NCBI GenBank assembly: GCA_016124535.1
Contig: WGNK01000031.1
Coordinates: forward strand, 1 to 64,000
Length of the DNA stretch: 64,000 nt
Direction of reading: 5' to 3'
Origin: Azospirillum sp.
GTDB lineage: Bacteria; Pseudomonadota; Alphaproteobacteria; Azospirillales; Azospirillaceae
Part shown: positions 9,020 to 17,482 of the stretch, in pieces
Numbering within the stretch: the stretch's first letter is position 1
How the letters are laid out: each line of letters starts with the position of its first letter
Made by a program: the position numbers and the translations under genes
The notes under the pieces: model-generated
What the model saw: the letters and a program-made list of their open reading frames with translations, nothing else
Databases searched by the model: none
Told to the model about the DNA's origin: nothing

Positions 9020-9724
9020 ATGATTGCGGAACGCTGGGCGATCTACTATGCCCCGGAGGACGACGCCCCGCTCGCCCGCTTCGGCAATTCCTGGCTCGGC
9101 CGCGACCCACGCCGGGACATGCCGCTGCCCCGCCCGCCGCTGGCGGGGTTTTCCCCGGAGCGGCTGGCGGCGCTGACCGCCGAACCGCAGCGCTACGGCT
9201 TCCACGGCACCTTGAAACCGCCCTTTGTCCTGGCCGAGGCCTGCCAGCCCGAGGCGCTGCGCCAGGCCATCGCGACGCTGGCGGCATCCCACCGGACGAT
9301 CGCCCTGCCGCCCTGGTGCCTGGCCGATCTCGACGGCTTCCTGGCGCTGGTCCCGGCGGCTCCCTGCCCGGCGCTCGGCCGCCTGGCCGATGCCTGCGTG
9401 CGCGAGCTGGATGGCTTCCGCGCCCCGGCCTCGGCAGAGGAACTGGCCCGCCGGCGCGCCGCCGGCCTCAGCCCCGGTCAGGACGCTCTGCTGACCCGAT
9501 GGGGCTATCCTTATGTCGGCGCGGAGTTCCGCTTCCACCTGACCTTGACCGGGCGGATCTCCGATCCCGCCGAACGAAAGGCGTTGAGAGTAGCCCTCGA
9601 CTCAGTGCTGGCGGCGCTGCTCGACCCGGCACCGGCGCTGACCTCGCTCAGCCTGTTCCATCAGCCGGCTGCCACCCGACGGTTTTTCCCGGTCGATCGT
9701 TTCGCCCTGAAGCCGCCCCAATGA
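9020..9724 (+). CDS. DUF1045 phosphonate-metabolism protein (2H phosphoesterase fold)
   Basis: 234-residue cytosolic protein. Two HxTx motifs, HGTL at residues 62-65 and HLTL at 173-176, place it in the 2H phosphoesterase / 2'-5' RNA ligase superfamily. The DUF1045 subfamily is known almost only from phosphonate operons and may process a cyclic phosphate made in C-P lyase metabolism; this role is inference. It lies 13 bases after phnM and is almost certainly co-transcribed with it. Confidence 0.87.
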   Translation: MIAERWAIYYAPEDDAPLARFGNSWLGRDPRRDMPLPRPPLAGFSPERLAALTAEPQRYGFHGTLKPPFVLAEACQPEALRQAIATLAASHRTIALPPWCLADLDGFLALVPAAPCPALGRLADACVRELDGFRAPASAEELARRRAAGLSPGQDALLTRWGYPYVGAEFRFHLTLTGRISDPAERKALRVALDSVLAALLDPAPALTSLSLFHQPAATRRFFPVDRFALKPPQ

Positions 9725-9858
9725 CCGCGCAGAATTCACCCTGCGCCGGAGGGCGGCGGCAGCCGGCGGTATCAAGGGCTGGTGTCACCCCGCCAGCGGT
9801 GGTAATCACTCCCCTGCACCACAGCCGCCCCAACCCGTCGGAGTTTCATAGGGAGCCG

Positions 9859-11292
9859 ATGTCCCTCTCCGTCCCCGTGGACTGGCCCGTTGATGGGCCG
9901 GGAGACTGGCCCGCAGGCCGCAAAGCGGCCGGCGACCGGTCGCCGTTGCGGGTCGCCGTGCTGGTGGATCTGACGCTCGAGCCCGACGCTGGCGGCCACG
10001 TCAAGTGCTGGCAGCGCCTGGCCGCCGCCGCGGTGCCGCTCGATGGCGGGCTCGACCTCACGGTCCACTTCTCCGGCGCCCGCCCCGCGGTTCAGGAATT
10101 GTCCCGGTCGGTGCGGTTCATGATCCATCCGCCGCGGTTCAGCACGGCACGCCTGGGGTTCCTCTCCCACATCCCCGATCACACCGACATTGCCCCCAGC
10201 CATCCCGGCCTGGCCCGCCAGTTGACCGGATGCGACGTGATCCACACCACGGACGCCTATTTCGCGTTCGCCCGTACCGCCCTGACGGTCGCTGGCCGCA
10301 CCGGCATCCCCCTGGTCAACTCCATCCACACCGATACCCCGCGCTATACCCGGCTGTTCACCCGCCAGACCGTAGAGCGGGTGGCCGGGCGCGGTCTGCT
10401 TGGACGCGTCCTGCTCGATCGGCTCGGGGTCGATGCCTGGGCCGGCCGGAACATGGCGGCCAAGCTGGCCCGTTACCAGAAGCGGTGCGATTTCGTCCTG
10501 GTGTCCCGGCCGGACCAACGGCGGGAGCTGCAGCAGACCCTCGCCGCTGAACGGGTCGGCATCCTGCGCCGGGGCGTCGAGCGCGCGCTGTTCTGCCCGG
10601 AAAAGTGCGACCGCGCGCGGCTGGAGGCGGAGTTTGCAATCCCGCCGGGCCGCGTAATCATCCTGACCGTCGGCCGGCTCAATGCCGGCAAGAATGTGGT
10701 GGTGGTGGCGCAGGCGGTACGCCACCTGCTCGACCACGGCCAGCCGGTCCACCTGCTATGCGCCGGCGACGGCAGCGACCGCGCCGGGATCCAGGCCCTG
10801 CTCGGCGATCACGCCAGCTGCCCCGGCGTGATCGAGCCGGCCCGGCTGGCGCGGGCCTATGCCTCGGCCGACCTCCTGGCCATGCCCTCGCAAATCGAAG
10901 TCTTCGCCAATGCCGTGGTCGAGGCGCTGGCCAGCGGGCTGCCGGTGGCGGTGGCAGCGGCCGGCGGCATGGCCGAACTGCTGCCGCTCGCCGAGGCCGG
11001 TGTGGTGGTCGCCGGCAGCGGCCCGGAGCCGTGGCAGCGTGCCTTGGCGGCCCTGGTTGCCAATCCGGAGCGCCGCCGCCGGATGGCCGCCGCCGCTCGC
11101 CGTCTGGCCGCCCGCGAGCTGCCGGGCTGGGACGACGTGCTGGCGCAGGACCTGCTGCCGGTGTGGCGCACCGTCGCGGCGTCCCGCGCTGCAGCCGGGA
11201 AACCGGACTTCGGCAGGCCAGACCTCGACCGCCCAGACTTCGACCGTCCAGACTTCGACCGTCCAGACTACGGCAGGCTGCGTCGGATGTGA
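9859..11292 (+). CDS. Family 4 (GT-B) glycosyltransferase with repetitive C-terminal tail
   Basis: 477-residue enzyme predicted to transfer a sugar from a nucleotide-sugar donor. The N-terminal Rossmann half carries the acceptor side, with GGHVKCWQRLAAAA near residue 45 and DVIHTTDAYFAFAR near residue 130. The donor-binding half has VGRLNAGKNVVVVAQAV and the EX7E-type donor motif EVFANAVVEALASGLPVA. ATG at 9859 has GGGAG three bases upstream. The last 30 residues are five near-identical 5-residue units (pattern RPDFD), unusual for the family. The gene overlaps the PIG-L deacetylase by 4 bases (ATGTGA), so the pair probably acts on one glycoconjugate (glycosylation followed by de-N-acetylation). 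The acceptor is unknown. Confidence 0.87.
   Translation: MSLSVPVDWPVDGPGDWPAGRKAAGDRSPLRVAVLVDLTLEPDAGGHVKCWQRLAAAAVPLDGGLDLTVHFSGARPAVQELSRSVRFMIHPPRFSTARLGFLSHIPDHTDIAPSHPGLARQLTGCDVIHTTDAYFAFARTALTVAGRTGIPLVNSIHTDTPRYTRLFTRQTVERVAGRGLLGRVLLDRLGVDAWAGRNMAAKLARYQKRCDFVLVSRPDQRRELQQTLAAERVGILRRGVERALFCPEKCDRARLEAEFAIPPGRVIILTVGRLNAGKNVVVVAQAVRHLLDHGQPVHLLCAGDGSDRAGIQALLGDHASCPGVIEPARLARAYASADLLAMPSQIEVFANAVVEALASGLPVAVAAAGGMAELLPLAEAGVVVAGSGPEPWQRALAALVANPERRRRMAAAARRLAARELPGWDDVLAQDLLPVWRTVAASRAAAGKPDFGRPDLDRPDFDRPDFDRPDYGRLRRM
11200..11274 (+). repeat. Five 15-bp tandem repeats in glycosyltransferase C terminus
   Basis: Five consecutive 15-base units, consensus CGTCCAGACTTCGAC with a few changes, encode a KPDFG/RPDLD/RPDFD/RPDFD/RPDYG series. 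Units 3 and 4 are almost identical. The repeat keeps the frame, so copy number could vary without breaking the protein. Confidence 0.88.
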
Positions 11293-12059
11293 TCGGCCGC
11301 CGCATCCTGATCCTGGCCCCCCATCCCGACGATGAGGTGGTCGGCGCCGCCGCCGCGATCAGCCGCGCGCGATCCGCCGAAGCCCGCCTCTGGGTGTGCT
11401 GGCTGACCACCGGCGTACCGGCCCGCACCCTGCTGTGGCCGTGGCAGCGTGCCGGCCATCCGGCGCGGGTGACCCGCCGTCGCGCCGAGGCGGCGGCGGC
11501 CGCCGCCCTGCTCGGGCTGGACGTCGCCGGCTTCCAGGACTGGCCGACCCGAACCCTGAAGGATCACTTGCCCGAGGCCCGTGCGGTGATCGCCGCCGCG
11601 ATCGACCGGCTCGCGATCGACCGGCTGTGGGTGCCGGCCTTCGAGGGCGGCCACCAGGACCACGACGCCGCCAATTGCCTGGCATCGACCTTCCGCGGCC
11701 GGGTCGCGGTGTGGGAGTTCGCCGAATACGGCCTTTTCGGACGCCGCATTCGCCGCAATCAGTTCCCCCGACCGAGCGGCGGCGAACAGGTGCTGCGGCT
11801 GACGGCCGGCGAAGCCGCGTTGAAGGCCCGGGCCCTGGCGATCTATCGCTCCGAAGCCGGCAACCTCGGGCATATCGGGCAGGCCCAGGAATGCTTCCGG
11901 CCGCTTGCCGCCTGCGACTACGCCCGCCCGCCCCATCCCGGCCCGCTATTCTATCAGCGCTTCCAGTGGCTGCCGTTCCGCCATCCGAGGGTCGACGCCA
12001 CCCGGCCGGACCAGGTCGCAGTTGCCCTTGCGGCATTCCTCAGCAGTCGGGACCGCTGA
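11289..12059 (+). CDS. PIG-L family (LmbE-like) deacetylase
   Basis: 256-residue zinc-dependent N-deacetylase of the LmbE/PIG-L fold. The zinc-site motif APHPDDE lies at residues 10-16 and a second, HQDHDAAN, in the middle. Family members remove acetyl groups from N-acetylglucosaminyl glycoconjugates. The GTG start overlaps the glycosyltransferase stop, which supports a shared pathway. The last 106 bases overlap, in antisense, the 3' end of the membrane-protein gene on the other strand. Confidence 0.88.
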   Translation: MIGRRILILAPHPDDEVVGAAAAISRARSAEARLWVCWLTTGVPARTLLWPWQRAGHPARVTRRRAEAAAAAALLGLDVAGFQDWPTRTLKDHLPEARAVIAAAIDRLAIDRLWVPAFEGGHQDHDAANCLASTFRGRVAVWEFAEYGLFGRRIRRNQFPRPSGGEQVLRLTAGEAALKARALAIYRSEAGNLGHIGQAQECFRPLAACDYARPPHPGPLFYQRFQWLPFRHPRVDATRPDQVAVALAAFLSSRDR

Positions 12060-13087
12060 CCGGCGGCACAGCAGCGAAACGCCCCGCGCCCCTCGGCCCA
12101 CTGCCAGGCGAGCAGCGCCGGGACCCCCAGCACCAGGTCGCGGAAGCGCTTGACCAGGGCGACCGCCAGGGCGACCTCTGCGGGGAGCCCGATCAGGCCG
12201 CCGGCAACCACCATGCCGCCCTCCTGCACGCCGAGCCCGCCCGGAATGGCGAAGCCGGCATTGCGGAACAACTGCCCCAGGCTCTCCAGGATCACCGCTT
12301 CGACCACGCCGACCGGATGGCCGAGCACCGTGAGCGCGACCCAGACCTCGGCGGCGCCGCCCAGCCAACCGGCCATCCGCCAGACCGCGCCGCACCACAG
12401 CGGCCCGGGCCGCCGGTAAAATTCGCCCAGACCGGCCTGGAGTGCCAGGGCGCCGCCACTGACCGCGGCCAGTGCGGCGCCGCCGGCATGGCCCTCGACC
12501 AGACCGGCCAGACGGGTCAGCAGGTCCGAACGCTGCAGCCGGTAGAACAGCCAGAGCAGCCCGGCAAACAGCGCGGTGCCGGCGACCATCGGCAGCATCC
12601 CGGCGTGCTGAGCGCGCAGAGCGACCAGGCCAAGGCCAGCCAGGATGAAGACGATCAGGGTGGCCAGGCCGAGGGTAAGATCGACCAGCACGCTCGCCGC
12701 CGCGCTGGCCGCCCCGACACCGGCGCCGGCCAGCCGACGCCCTCGCACCACCTCGCCGCCGATCTGGGCCACTGGCAGCAGGGCATTGATCGAATCGGCC
12801 AGCCAGCGTTCCAGAAACAATCCGATCCGGGATCGGATGATGCCATGGCCGCGGAGCAGGACTGCCCAGGCCATGGCATTGGCGAACACCGGCGGCAGAT
12901 GGGCCAGGCAGACCAGCAGCAGCGCCGGGCCGGCCGCGGCAAACAAGCCGGCCAGCGCCCCGACGCCCTGCCAGGCGACCAGCCCGACCAATACCAGGAC
13001 GCCGACGACCAGGCCGGCGCCCGCGGCCGCCCCGAGCGCTGAGACGCGCCGCGGGACCGCTGCGGGCAGGTCGCCGGCTTCGATCAT
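11954..13087 (-). CDS. Lysylphosphatidylglycerol-synthase-like flippase-domain membrane protein (HpnL-like)
   Basis: 377-residue inner-membrane protein with about eight hydrophobic segments. It resembles the UPF0104/LPG synthase transmembrane family, to which HpnL-like proteins belong. The best matches are the blocks LLPVAQIGGEVVRGRRLA and the late GFAIPGGLGVQEGG loop, both typical. Family roles include lipid flipping or hopanoid-linked export; none is proven here. No hopanoid genes are adjacent, so the HpnL name is not assigned. Its ATG overlaps the sodB stop by one base (TGATG), implying coupling to sodB, and its 3' end overlaps the deacetylase gene. Given that neighbour and the glycosyltransferase, a role in moving a glycolipid is possible. 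Confidence 0.8.
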   Translation of the reverse strand: MIEAGDLPAAVPRRVSALGAAAGAGLVVGVLVLVGLVAWQGVGALAGLFAAAGPALLLVCLAHLPPVFANAMAWAVLLRGHGIIRSRIGLFLERWLADSINALLPVAQIGGEVVRGRRLAGAGVGAASAAASVLVDLTLGLATLIVFILAGLGLVALRAQHAGMLPMVAGTALFAGLLWLFYRLQRSDLLTRLAGLVEGHAGGAALAAVSGGALALQAGLGEFYRRPGPLWCGAVWRMAGWLGGAAEVWVALTVLGHPVGVVEAVILESLGQLFRNAGFAIPGGLGVQEGGMVVAGGLIGLPAEVALAVALVKRFRDLVLGVPALLAWQWAEGRGAFRCCAAGQRSRLLRNAARATATWSGRVASTLGWRNGSHWKR

Positions 13088-13680
13088 CAGGCCAGGCGCG
13101 AGGCGACGAATTCCCAGTTGACCAGGCTTTCCAGGAACGCCTTGAGGTAGTCGGCCCGGCGGTTGCGGTAGTCGAGGTAATAGGCGTGCTCCCACACGTC
13201 GCAGCCGAGCAGCGCGTGCTGGCCATGGGCGAGCGGGTTCTCGCCATTGGGGGTCTTGGTCACCTTGAGCTTGCCGCCGTCCTCGACCAGCCAGGCCCAG
13301 CCGCTGCCGAACTGGGTCAGACCGGCCTGGGTGAAGGCCTCCTTGAACGCCTCGACGCTGCCGAAATCGGCCTTGATCCGGCTTTCCAGGCCGCCCGGAA
13401 TGGCGCCGCCACCGTTCTTCTTCATCGCCTGCCAGAACAACTCGTGGTTCCAGTGCTGGCCGGCATTGTTGAAGATGCCCGCCTTGGCCGGATCGCCGTA
13501 GGATGCCTTGACGATGGCATCCAGCGACTGGCCTTCCAGGGCCGTCCCTTTGATCAGGTTATTGAGATTGGTGACGTAGGTCTGGTGATGCTTGCCGTGA
13601 TGCAGCTGCAATGTCTCCTCGCCCATGAAGGGGGCAAGGGCATCGTGGGCATAGGGCAAAGGCGCGAGTTCGAATGCCAT
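13087..13680 (-). CDS. sodB: Fe-type superoxide dismutase
   Basis: 197-residue enzyme that converts superoxide to oxygen and hydrogen peroxide. The N-terminal hairpin contains LHHGKHHQTYV with first metal ligand His27. WNHELFW gives His79, and DVWEHAYYLDY near the C terminus gives Asp161 and His165. Gln75 in the N-terminal domain (NNAGQ) is the pattern of iron-dependent rather than manganese-dependent enzymes. No signal peptide, so cytosolic. Length is usual. It is divergent from the HD-GYP gene across a 326-base region and coupled to the downstream flippase-like gene. Confidence 0.97.
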   Translation of the reverse strand: MAFELAPLPYAHDALAPFMGEETLQLHHGKHHQTYVTNLNNLIKGTALEGQSLDAIVKASYGDPAKAGIFNNAGQHWNHELFWQAMKKNGGGAIPGGLESRIKADFGSVEAFKEAFTQAGLTQFGSGWAWLVEDGGKLKVTKTPNGENPLAHGQHALLGCDVWEHAYYLDYRNRRADYLKAFLESLVNWEFVASRLA

Positions 13681-14006
13681 ATCTCTGACCTCTCCGGTAT
13701 CTCGTTGGTCGGGTGTTTCGTTGGTGGAAATTCCGTCGAACCGCAGCGGTGTGCGGGGTCGACAACACCGGGCCTTGATATACCTGACTTTCGTGCTCGG
13801 TCAAACATGTCGCAGCCGAGTGCCGCCGATACGGCATGGCTCGGTCCATTCGGGCCCGATCTTATTTCTAACCGGACACGCCATCATGTTATCCTGACCA
13901 TCATGTTATCCGGGACGGTACGACGGGTTTGCGGCGAACCGGAAGGCGCGGTCCGGGCCAGTCGTTGGCGTCGCTTCCTGGTGAGCATAAAGAAACGGAG
14001 GGAGCA
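13681..14006. other. Intergenic promoter region between sodB and HD-GYP gene
   Basis: 326 bases between divergent genes. It must hold the promoters of both. The only visible structure is a direct repeat at 13881-13911 (separate entry). No gene is supported in it: the frames that stay open have no ribosome site. Confidence 0.6.
13881..13911 (+). repeat. 14-bp direct repeat, candidate operator
   Basis: CCATCATGTTATCC occurs twice with a 17-base period, about 95-125 bases upstream of the HD-GYP start. A perfect repeated half-site in a promoter region may bind a regulator; this is inference. Confidence 0.5.
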
Positions 14007-15155
14007 ATGCCGGATGCTCGGGAATTTAGCGGTCTTGTCGATGCGATGACCGACGACAACCACTCGAAGTCCAGCCATATTGCCGTAGTCGACGACTACG
14101 ACAAGCGTCGGCGTCATATCGCGAGCGTGCTGCGCCCGCTGTATCGAGTGGTTGAATATAGCAGTTCGGTCCGCGCCGTTCACGGTCTGGGTATGGCCCC
14201 GCCCGGCCTGGTCCTGGTCGACCAGGATACCCTGCCCCATGGCGGGCCGGAATTCGTCAGGCTGCTGCGGCAAAATGAGGCGTGCCGCAAGGTTCCGGTG
14301 GTCCTGATTGCCAAGAATGACAAGGACAACCTGGCAGAAATCATCAACCAATGCGGCGCCAACGCCTTCCTGCCGCGGCCATTCCGCCGCAGCACGCTGA
14401 TCAAATGTGTCTCGGCGTTGATGAATGCCCAGGTTGAGCGCAAATGGGACGAGCTACCGACGGTCCAGCGGGTGGCACTGCGGAAGTCTCTCGATCTGTT
14501 CAATAGCATCTCAGACGCCCTCGACGAGGGCGGATCGATTGAAGTCCCGGTGCTCGAAGCGGCTTTTTCACCTTTGGTCGAAGCGGTGACCAATCAAGAG
14601 TTTCAAGCGATTCTGAGCGCGGTCAAGGGCCATGACAATTATTCTTACGTCCACAGTCTGCGCGTCGCCACGCTGTTGACTCTGTTCGCTCACGCGATCG
14701 GCTTGCGGAAATCGGATTTGACCACGGTGGCCGGCTGCGGCCTGCTCCATGATGTCGGCAAACTGTCGATCTCCCACGAAGTGCTGAACAAGCCGGGCAA
14801 GCTCACCAGCGACGAGTGGGCGGTGATGCGGGGCCATGTCAACGCCTCGGTTCAGTACCTGGAAGCGGTCGGCACGATTCCGCGCCCGATCATCGCAATT
14901 GCCCACGAACATCACGAGAAACTCAATGGCTCCGGCTATCCCCGTGGTTTGACCGGCAGCGAAATCAACGAGTTGACCCGCATGGCGACCATCGTCGACA
15001 TCTTCAGCGCCTTGACCGACGTCCGCGTCTACAAGGCCCCGGTCTCGGTCGACCGGGCACTGGCGATCATGACCGAGGAGTCGCCGGGCCATCTCGATCA
15101 GCGCCTGCTCGCGATGTTCGGCAGCGTTCTGCTCGACGTCGGTCTGCAGGTCTGA
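14007..15155 (+). CDS. Response regulator with HD-GYP phosphodiesterase domain
   Basis: 382 residues. An N-terminal receiver-like domain (about 23-140) is joined by a helical linker to a C-terminal HD-GYP domain (about 190-375). The HD pair is His248-Asp249 in LLHDVGK, and HHEKLNGSGYP lies at 302-312, so the c-di-GMP hydrolase core looks intact. In the receiver, the acidic pair Asp29-Asp30 and a candidate phosphoacceptor Asp72 are present. The usual Thr/Ser is replaced by Ala102 and the invariant Lys by Arg124 (LPRPF). Phosphorylation control may therefore be altered or lost. The start at 14007 has a strong GGAGGGA site. No histidine kinase is nearby. Confidence 0.9.
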   Translation: MPDAREFSGLVDAMTDDNHSKSSHIAVVDDYDKRRRHIASVLRPLYRVVEYSSSVRAVHGLGMAPPGLVLVDQDTLPHGGPEFVRLLRQNEACRKVPVVLIAKNDKDNLAEIINQCGANAFLPRPFRRSTLIKCVSALMNAQVERKWDELPTVQRVALRKSLDLFNSISDALDEGGSIEVPVLEAAFSPLVEAVTNQEFQAILSAVKGHDNYSYVHSLRVATLLTLFAHAIGLRKSDLTTVAGCGLLHDVGKLSISHEVLNKPGKLTSDEWAVMRGHVNASVQYLEAVGTIPRPIIAIAHEHHEKLNGSGYPRGLTGSEINELTRMATIVDIFSALTDVRVYKAPVSVDRALAIMTEESPGHLDQRLLAMFGSVLLDVGLQV

Positions 15156-15330
15156 GGTCTGCGCCCGCAAGTCTGCAAGTCTGCAGCCGTGCATCGGCCC
15201 GGCTCGTGTTCCGAATCAGACGCCCCCGCTCCCGCGGGCCTGAGCCGCCGCGTTCTCGCAATCCGGTCGCGCTGAGTTCGTGTTCTGACCGCGTCACGGC
15301 CGATGGGAATGAAGCCCCACGGCCGGAACC

Positions 15331-15720
15331 CTAGTCGCGAATCGTCAGGCTGGCGCTGCCGCTCAGCACGCTGACATTGCGGCCGTTGATCACGGTTTGG
15401 TTCTCGCCCCGCAGAATCCGGCACGAATAGTCGAACGTGATGTCCTGGCTCAGAGCGGAAATGGTGATGTCGCCGGCCAGTAAATAGGTCGTACCGGTAA
15501 TCATCGAGAATTCAGTTCGGTAGGTCGTCGGCAACATGGCGCGCAGAATCGCCAGCCCCGGCACCTTGGGCAGCAGTTCGGCCGCCATCAGGAGACATTT
15601 CTGAGCGACGATCTTCGGCGTCTCGGGGCTCTCCGCCGCTGCCACAACCCCGGGCCCATGGATGGCGCCGGTCAGGGCCGCAGCGGCAGCGAAAACGACG
15701 CAACGAGTCTGGTTTGGCAT
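15331..15720 (-). CDS. Small secreted protein of unknown function
   Basis: 129 residues with a clear Sec signal peptide: basic start, hydrophobic stretch, and a likely cut after VVAAA near residue 29. The mature part has two cysteines (near residues 43 and 101) that could form a disulfide, and a Thr/Ser-rich beta-like C-terminal half. I do not recognise the family. It lies between the HD-GYP gene (convergent) and the cupin gene, with no strong terminator. Confidence 0.6.
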   Translation of the reverse strand: MPNQTRCVVFAAAAALTGAIHGPGVVAAAESPETPKIVAQKCLLMAAELLPKVPGLAILRAMLPTTYRTEFSMITGTTYLLAGDITISALSQDITFDYSCRILRGENQTVINGRNVSVLSGSASLTIRD

Positions 15721-15841
15721 GTCGGGGCTCGCGGGTAGGGCGCTCGGGGCCGCCGACGGCGGGCGGGCTCCACCGTAGCCTCGATCAGTTCACCCGGTCC
15801 GGCAAGGGCGCAACCGGTCGCACCCCCCTGGTTGCGGTGGC

Positions 15842-16279
15842 TCACCCCGGCCCAGGCTGCCAGCCCGGCGGCGCCAGTTCGAAGCCCGCGAAGGCGAAGG
15901 CCGGAGCGACGGTGCAGCCGACCAGGGTCCACGGCCCCAGGGAGACCGCCGCCTGCCAGACCCCCGCCGGAACCACGCCCTGGGGCCGTTCGCCGCCCGC
16001 CAGGTCCGCGCCAAGCCGGAGACTGGCGACACCCCGGCCGTCGGCCGACAGATCGAGCCGCAGCGGCGCGCCCGCATACCAGTGCCAGATTTCCACCGCA
16101 TCGACCCGGTGCCAGTGGGAGCGCTCGCCCGCCGCCAGCAGGAAATAGATCGCGGTCGAGGCGCCGCGACTGCCATCGGCCGGGCGATCCCGGAAACTCT
16201 CGACGAAATGACCGCCTTCGGGATGCGGCTGCATACCGAGCCGTGCCACGATCTCGGCCGCGTTCATGGTCCCGGTCAT
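15842..16279 (-). CDS. Cupin-fold protein, DUF985 family
   Basis: 145 residues forming a single cupin-like beta barrel. The DUF985 pattern is visible: LGMQPHPEGGHFVESFRD at the N terminus, FLLAAGERSHWHRVDAVEIWHWYAG in the middle, and FAFAGFELA near the end. The SHWHRVD and E..H residues are suited to metal or sugar binding. The biochemical role of this family is not established. A start at 16267 is also possible. It is 31 bases downstream of the GST gene on the same strand. Confidence 0.82.
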   Translation of the reverse strand: MTGTMNAAEIVARLGMQPHPEGGHFVESFRDRPADGSRGASTAIYFLLAAGERSHWHRVDAVEIWHWYAGAPLRLDLSADGRGVASLRLGADLAGGERPQGVVPAGVWQAAVSLGPWTLVGCTVAPAFAFAGFELAPPGWQPGPG

Positions 16280-16310
16280 CGTCCCGGTCCTCGCCCTGGG
16301 TTGGTCATGG

Positions 16311-16919
16311 TCATTGCGCCGGCGGCCTGGTCAGGGTGAAGCTGTCGCGGGTCGCGTTGGCCGCGAACCAGGCCGCGAGCACCGGCCGTCCCTGGCGCCA
16401 GGCATCCGCGGCAAAGCGCAGGTCGAGATAGCCAAGCGCGGCCTGCACCGCCAGGGTGGCGATCGTGATCGGCCCGGCGTCCAGGTCGGCGGCACTGGCC
16501 TCCAGGGCGTCGAGCGCGCGTTCGATCGCCCGGCGCTGGCGTTCCATCCATGACGGCGAGCGTTCGCCCTCGGCCCGCCGGCTCTCGAGCAGCCGCTGCA
16601 CCGCGGCATCGCAGATCCCGTCGGCCAGCGCCTGCAGGGTCAGCGCCCGCCACCGCGCCGGTCCGGGCGGGGGAAACAGTTGGCCGCCGCCCAGGCTGTC
16701 GAGATACTCGCAAATCACCGGGCTGTCATAGAGCGTGGTGCCATCTTCCAGCATTAGTGCCGGCACCTTGCCCAAGGGATTGTCGTCGCCAATGTCGGTG
16801 GTCGGCGACCACACGTCGGTGACGACGATCTCGATCCGGTCGGCAATACCGGCCTCGTGGACCACCATCGCCACCTTGCGAGCATAGGGGGAGGTCGCAG
16901 CGAAGCGCAGTTTCATCAT
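16311..16919 (-). CDS. Glutathione S-transferase family protein
   Basis: 202 residues. The N-terminal thioredoxin-like domain begins [17 protein letters not shown], where Ser/Tyr/Arg fit the glutathione site; NPLGKVPAL and [10 protein letters not shown] are the usual cis-Pro and gamma-glutamyl contacts. The C-terminal part is all-helical (about 85-200). Such enzymes conjugate glutathione to electrophiles or reduce peroxides; substrate unknown. It lies downstream of erpA and upstream of the cupin gene on the same strand and may be part of one transcript. Confidence 0.87.
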   Translation of the reverse strand: MMKLRFAATSPYARKVAMVVHEAGIADRIEIVVTDVWSPTTDIGDDNPLGKVPALMLEDGTTLYDSPVICEYLDSLGGGQLFPPPGPARWRALTLQALADGICDAAVQRLLESRRAEGERSPSWMERQRRAIERALDALEASAADLDAGPITIATLAVQAALGYLDLRFAADAWRQGRPVLAAWFAANATRDSFTLTRPPAQ

Positions 16920-16999
16920 GGTCGCAACCTCCGGAATGGGGTGCCGCGGCGATCAGCCACGGCGCCGTGCCCAAGGCCAGCCTGGGGCAGGAAGCGGGC

Positions 17000-17380
17000 T
17001 CAGACCGCGAACGACGAGCCGCAGCCGCAGGACGAGGTGGCGTTGGGATTGTTGATGCGGAACGAGGAGCCGACCAGGTCCTCGACAAAGTCGATTTCGG
17101 CGCCGCCCAGCAGGTCGAGCGAGCAATCGTCGATCACCACCGCGGTGCCGCCATGCTCGAACACCGCGTCGTCGTCGTTGAGCGCGGCGTCGAGGGTGAA
17201 ATGATATTGAAAGCCGGAGCAGCCGCCGCCGGAAACCGAGAGCCGCAGCCGCTGGGGCGATCCGCCTTCGGCGGCAACCAGGACGTCGATGCGACGGGCC
17301 GCGGCATCGGTAACGGTCACCCGCCGTCCGCTGGCCGGGCCGGCCGCGTGCGCCGTGTCGGTGGTGGTCGGTGCGGTCAT
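17000..17380 (-). CDS. erpA: Iron-sulfur cluster insertion protein ErpA (A-type carrier)
   Basis: 126 residues. A-type carrier that passes Fe-S clusters to client enzymes. The three invariant cysteines are Cys54 in [10 protein letters not shown] and Cys118/Cys120 in the C-terminal CGCGSSF. The acidic DDxxLDLLGG segment between them is typical. The start at 17380 has GAGGA eight bases upstream; two upstream Met codons are less likely. The N-terminal 20 residues are an Ala/Thr-rich extension without conserved features. ErpA rather than IscA is favoured by the [11 protein letters not shown] block; the assignment within the family is less sure than the family itself. Confidence 0.88.
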   Translation of the reverse strand: MTAPTTTDTAHAAGPASGRRVTVTDAAARRIDVLVAAEGGSPQRLRLSVSGGGCSGFQYHFTLDAALNDDDAVFEHGGTAVVIDDCSLDLLGGAEIDFVEDLVGSSFRINNPNATSSCGCGSSFAV

Positions 17381-17482
17381 CGGCGGGGTCCTCATGCGGG
17401 TCGCGGGGAATTCCGGTTCCAATGTCGTTCCAATGTAGGCAGTGTGGGCGCCGACGTCAAACCGGCCACGGCCGCGGCGCGC

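Noticed and set aside
13929..14006. N-terminal extension of the HD-GYP protein
   Set aside because: A strong GGAGGGA site sits directly before 14007, and the extension is not part of the receiver fold.
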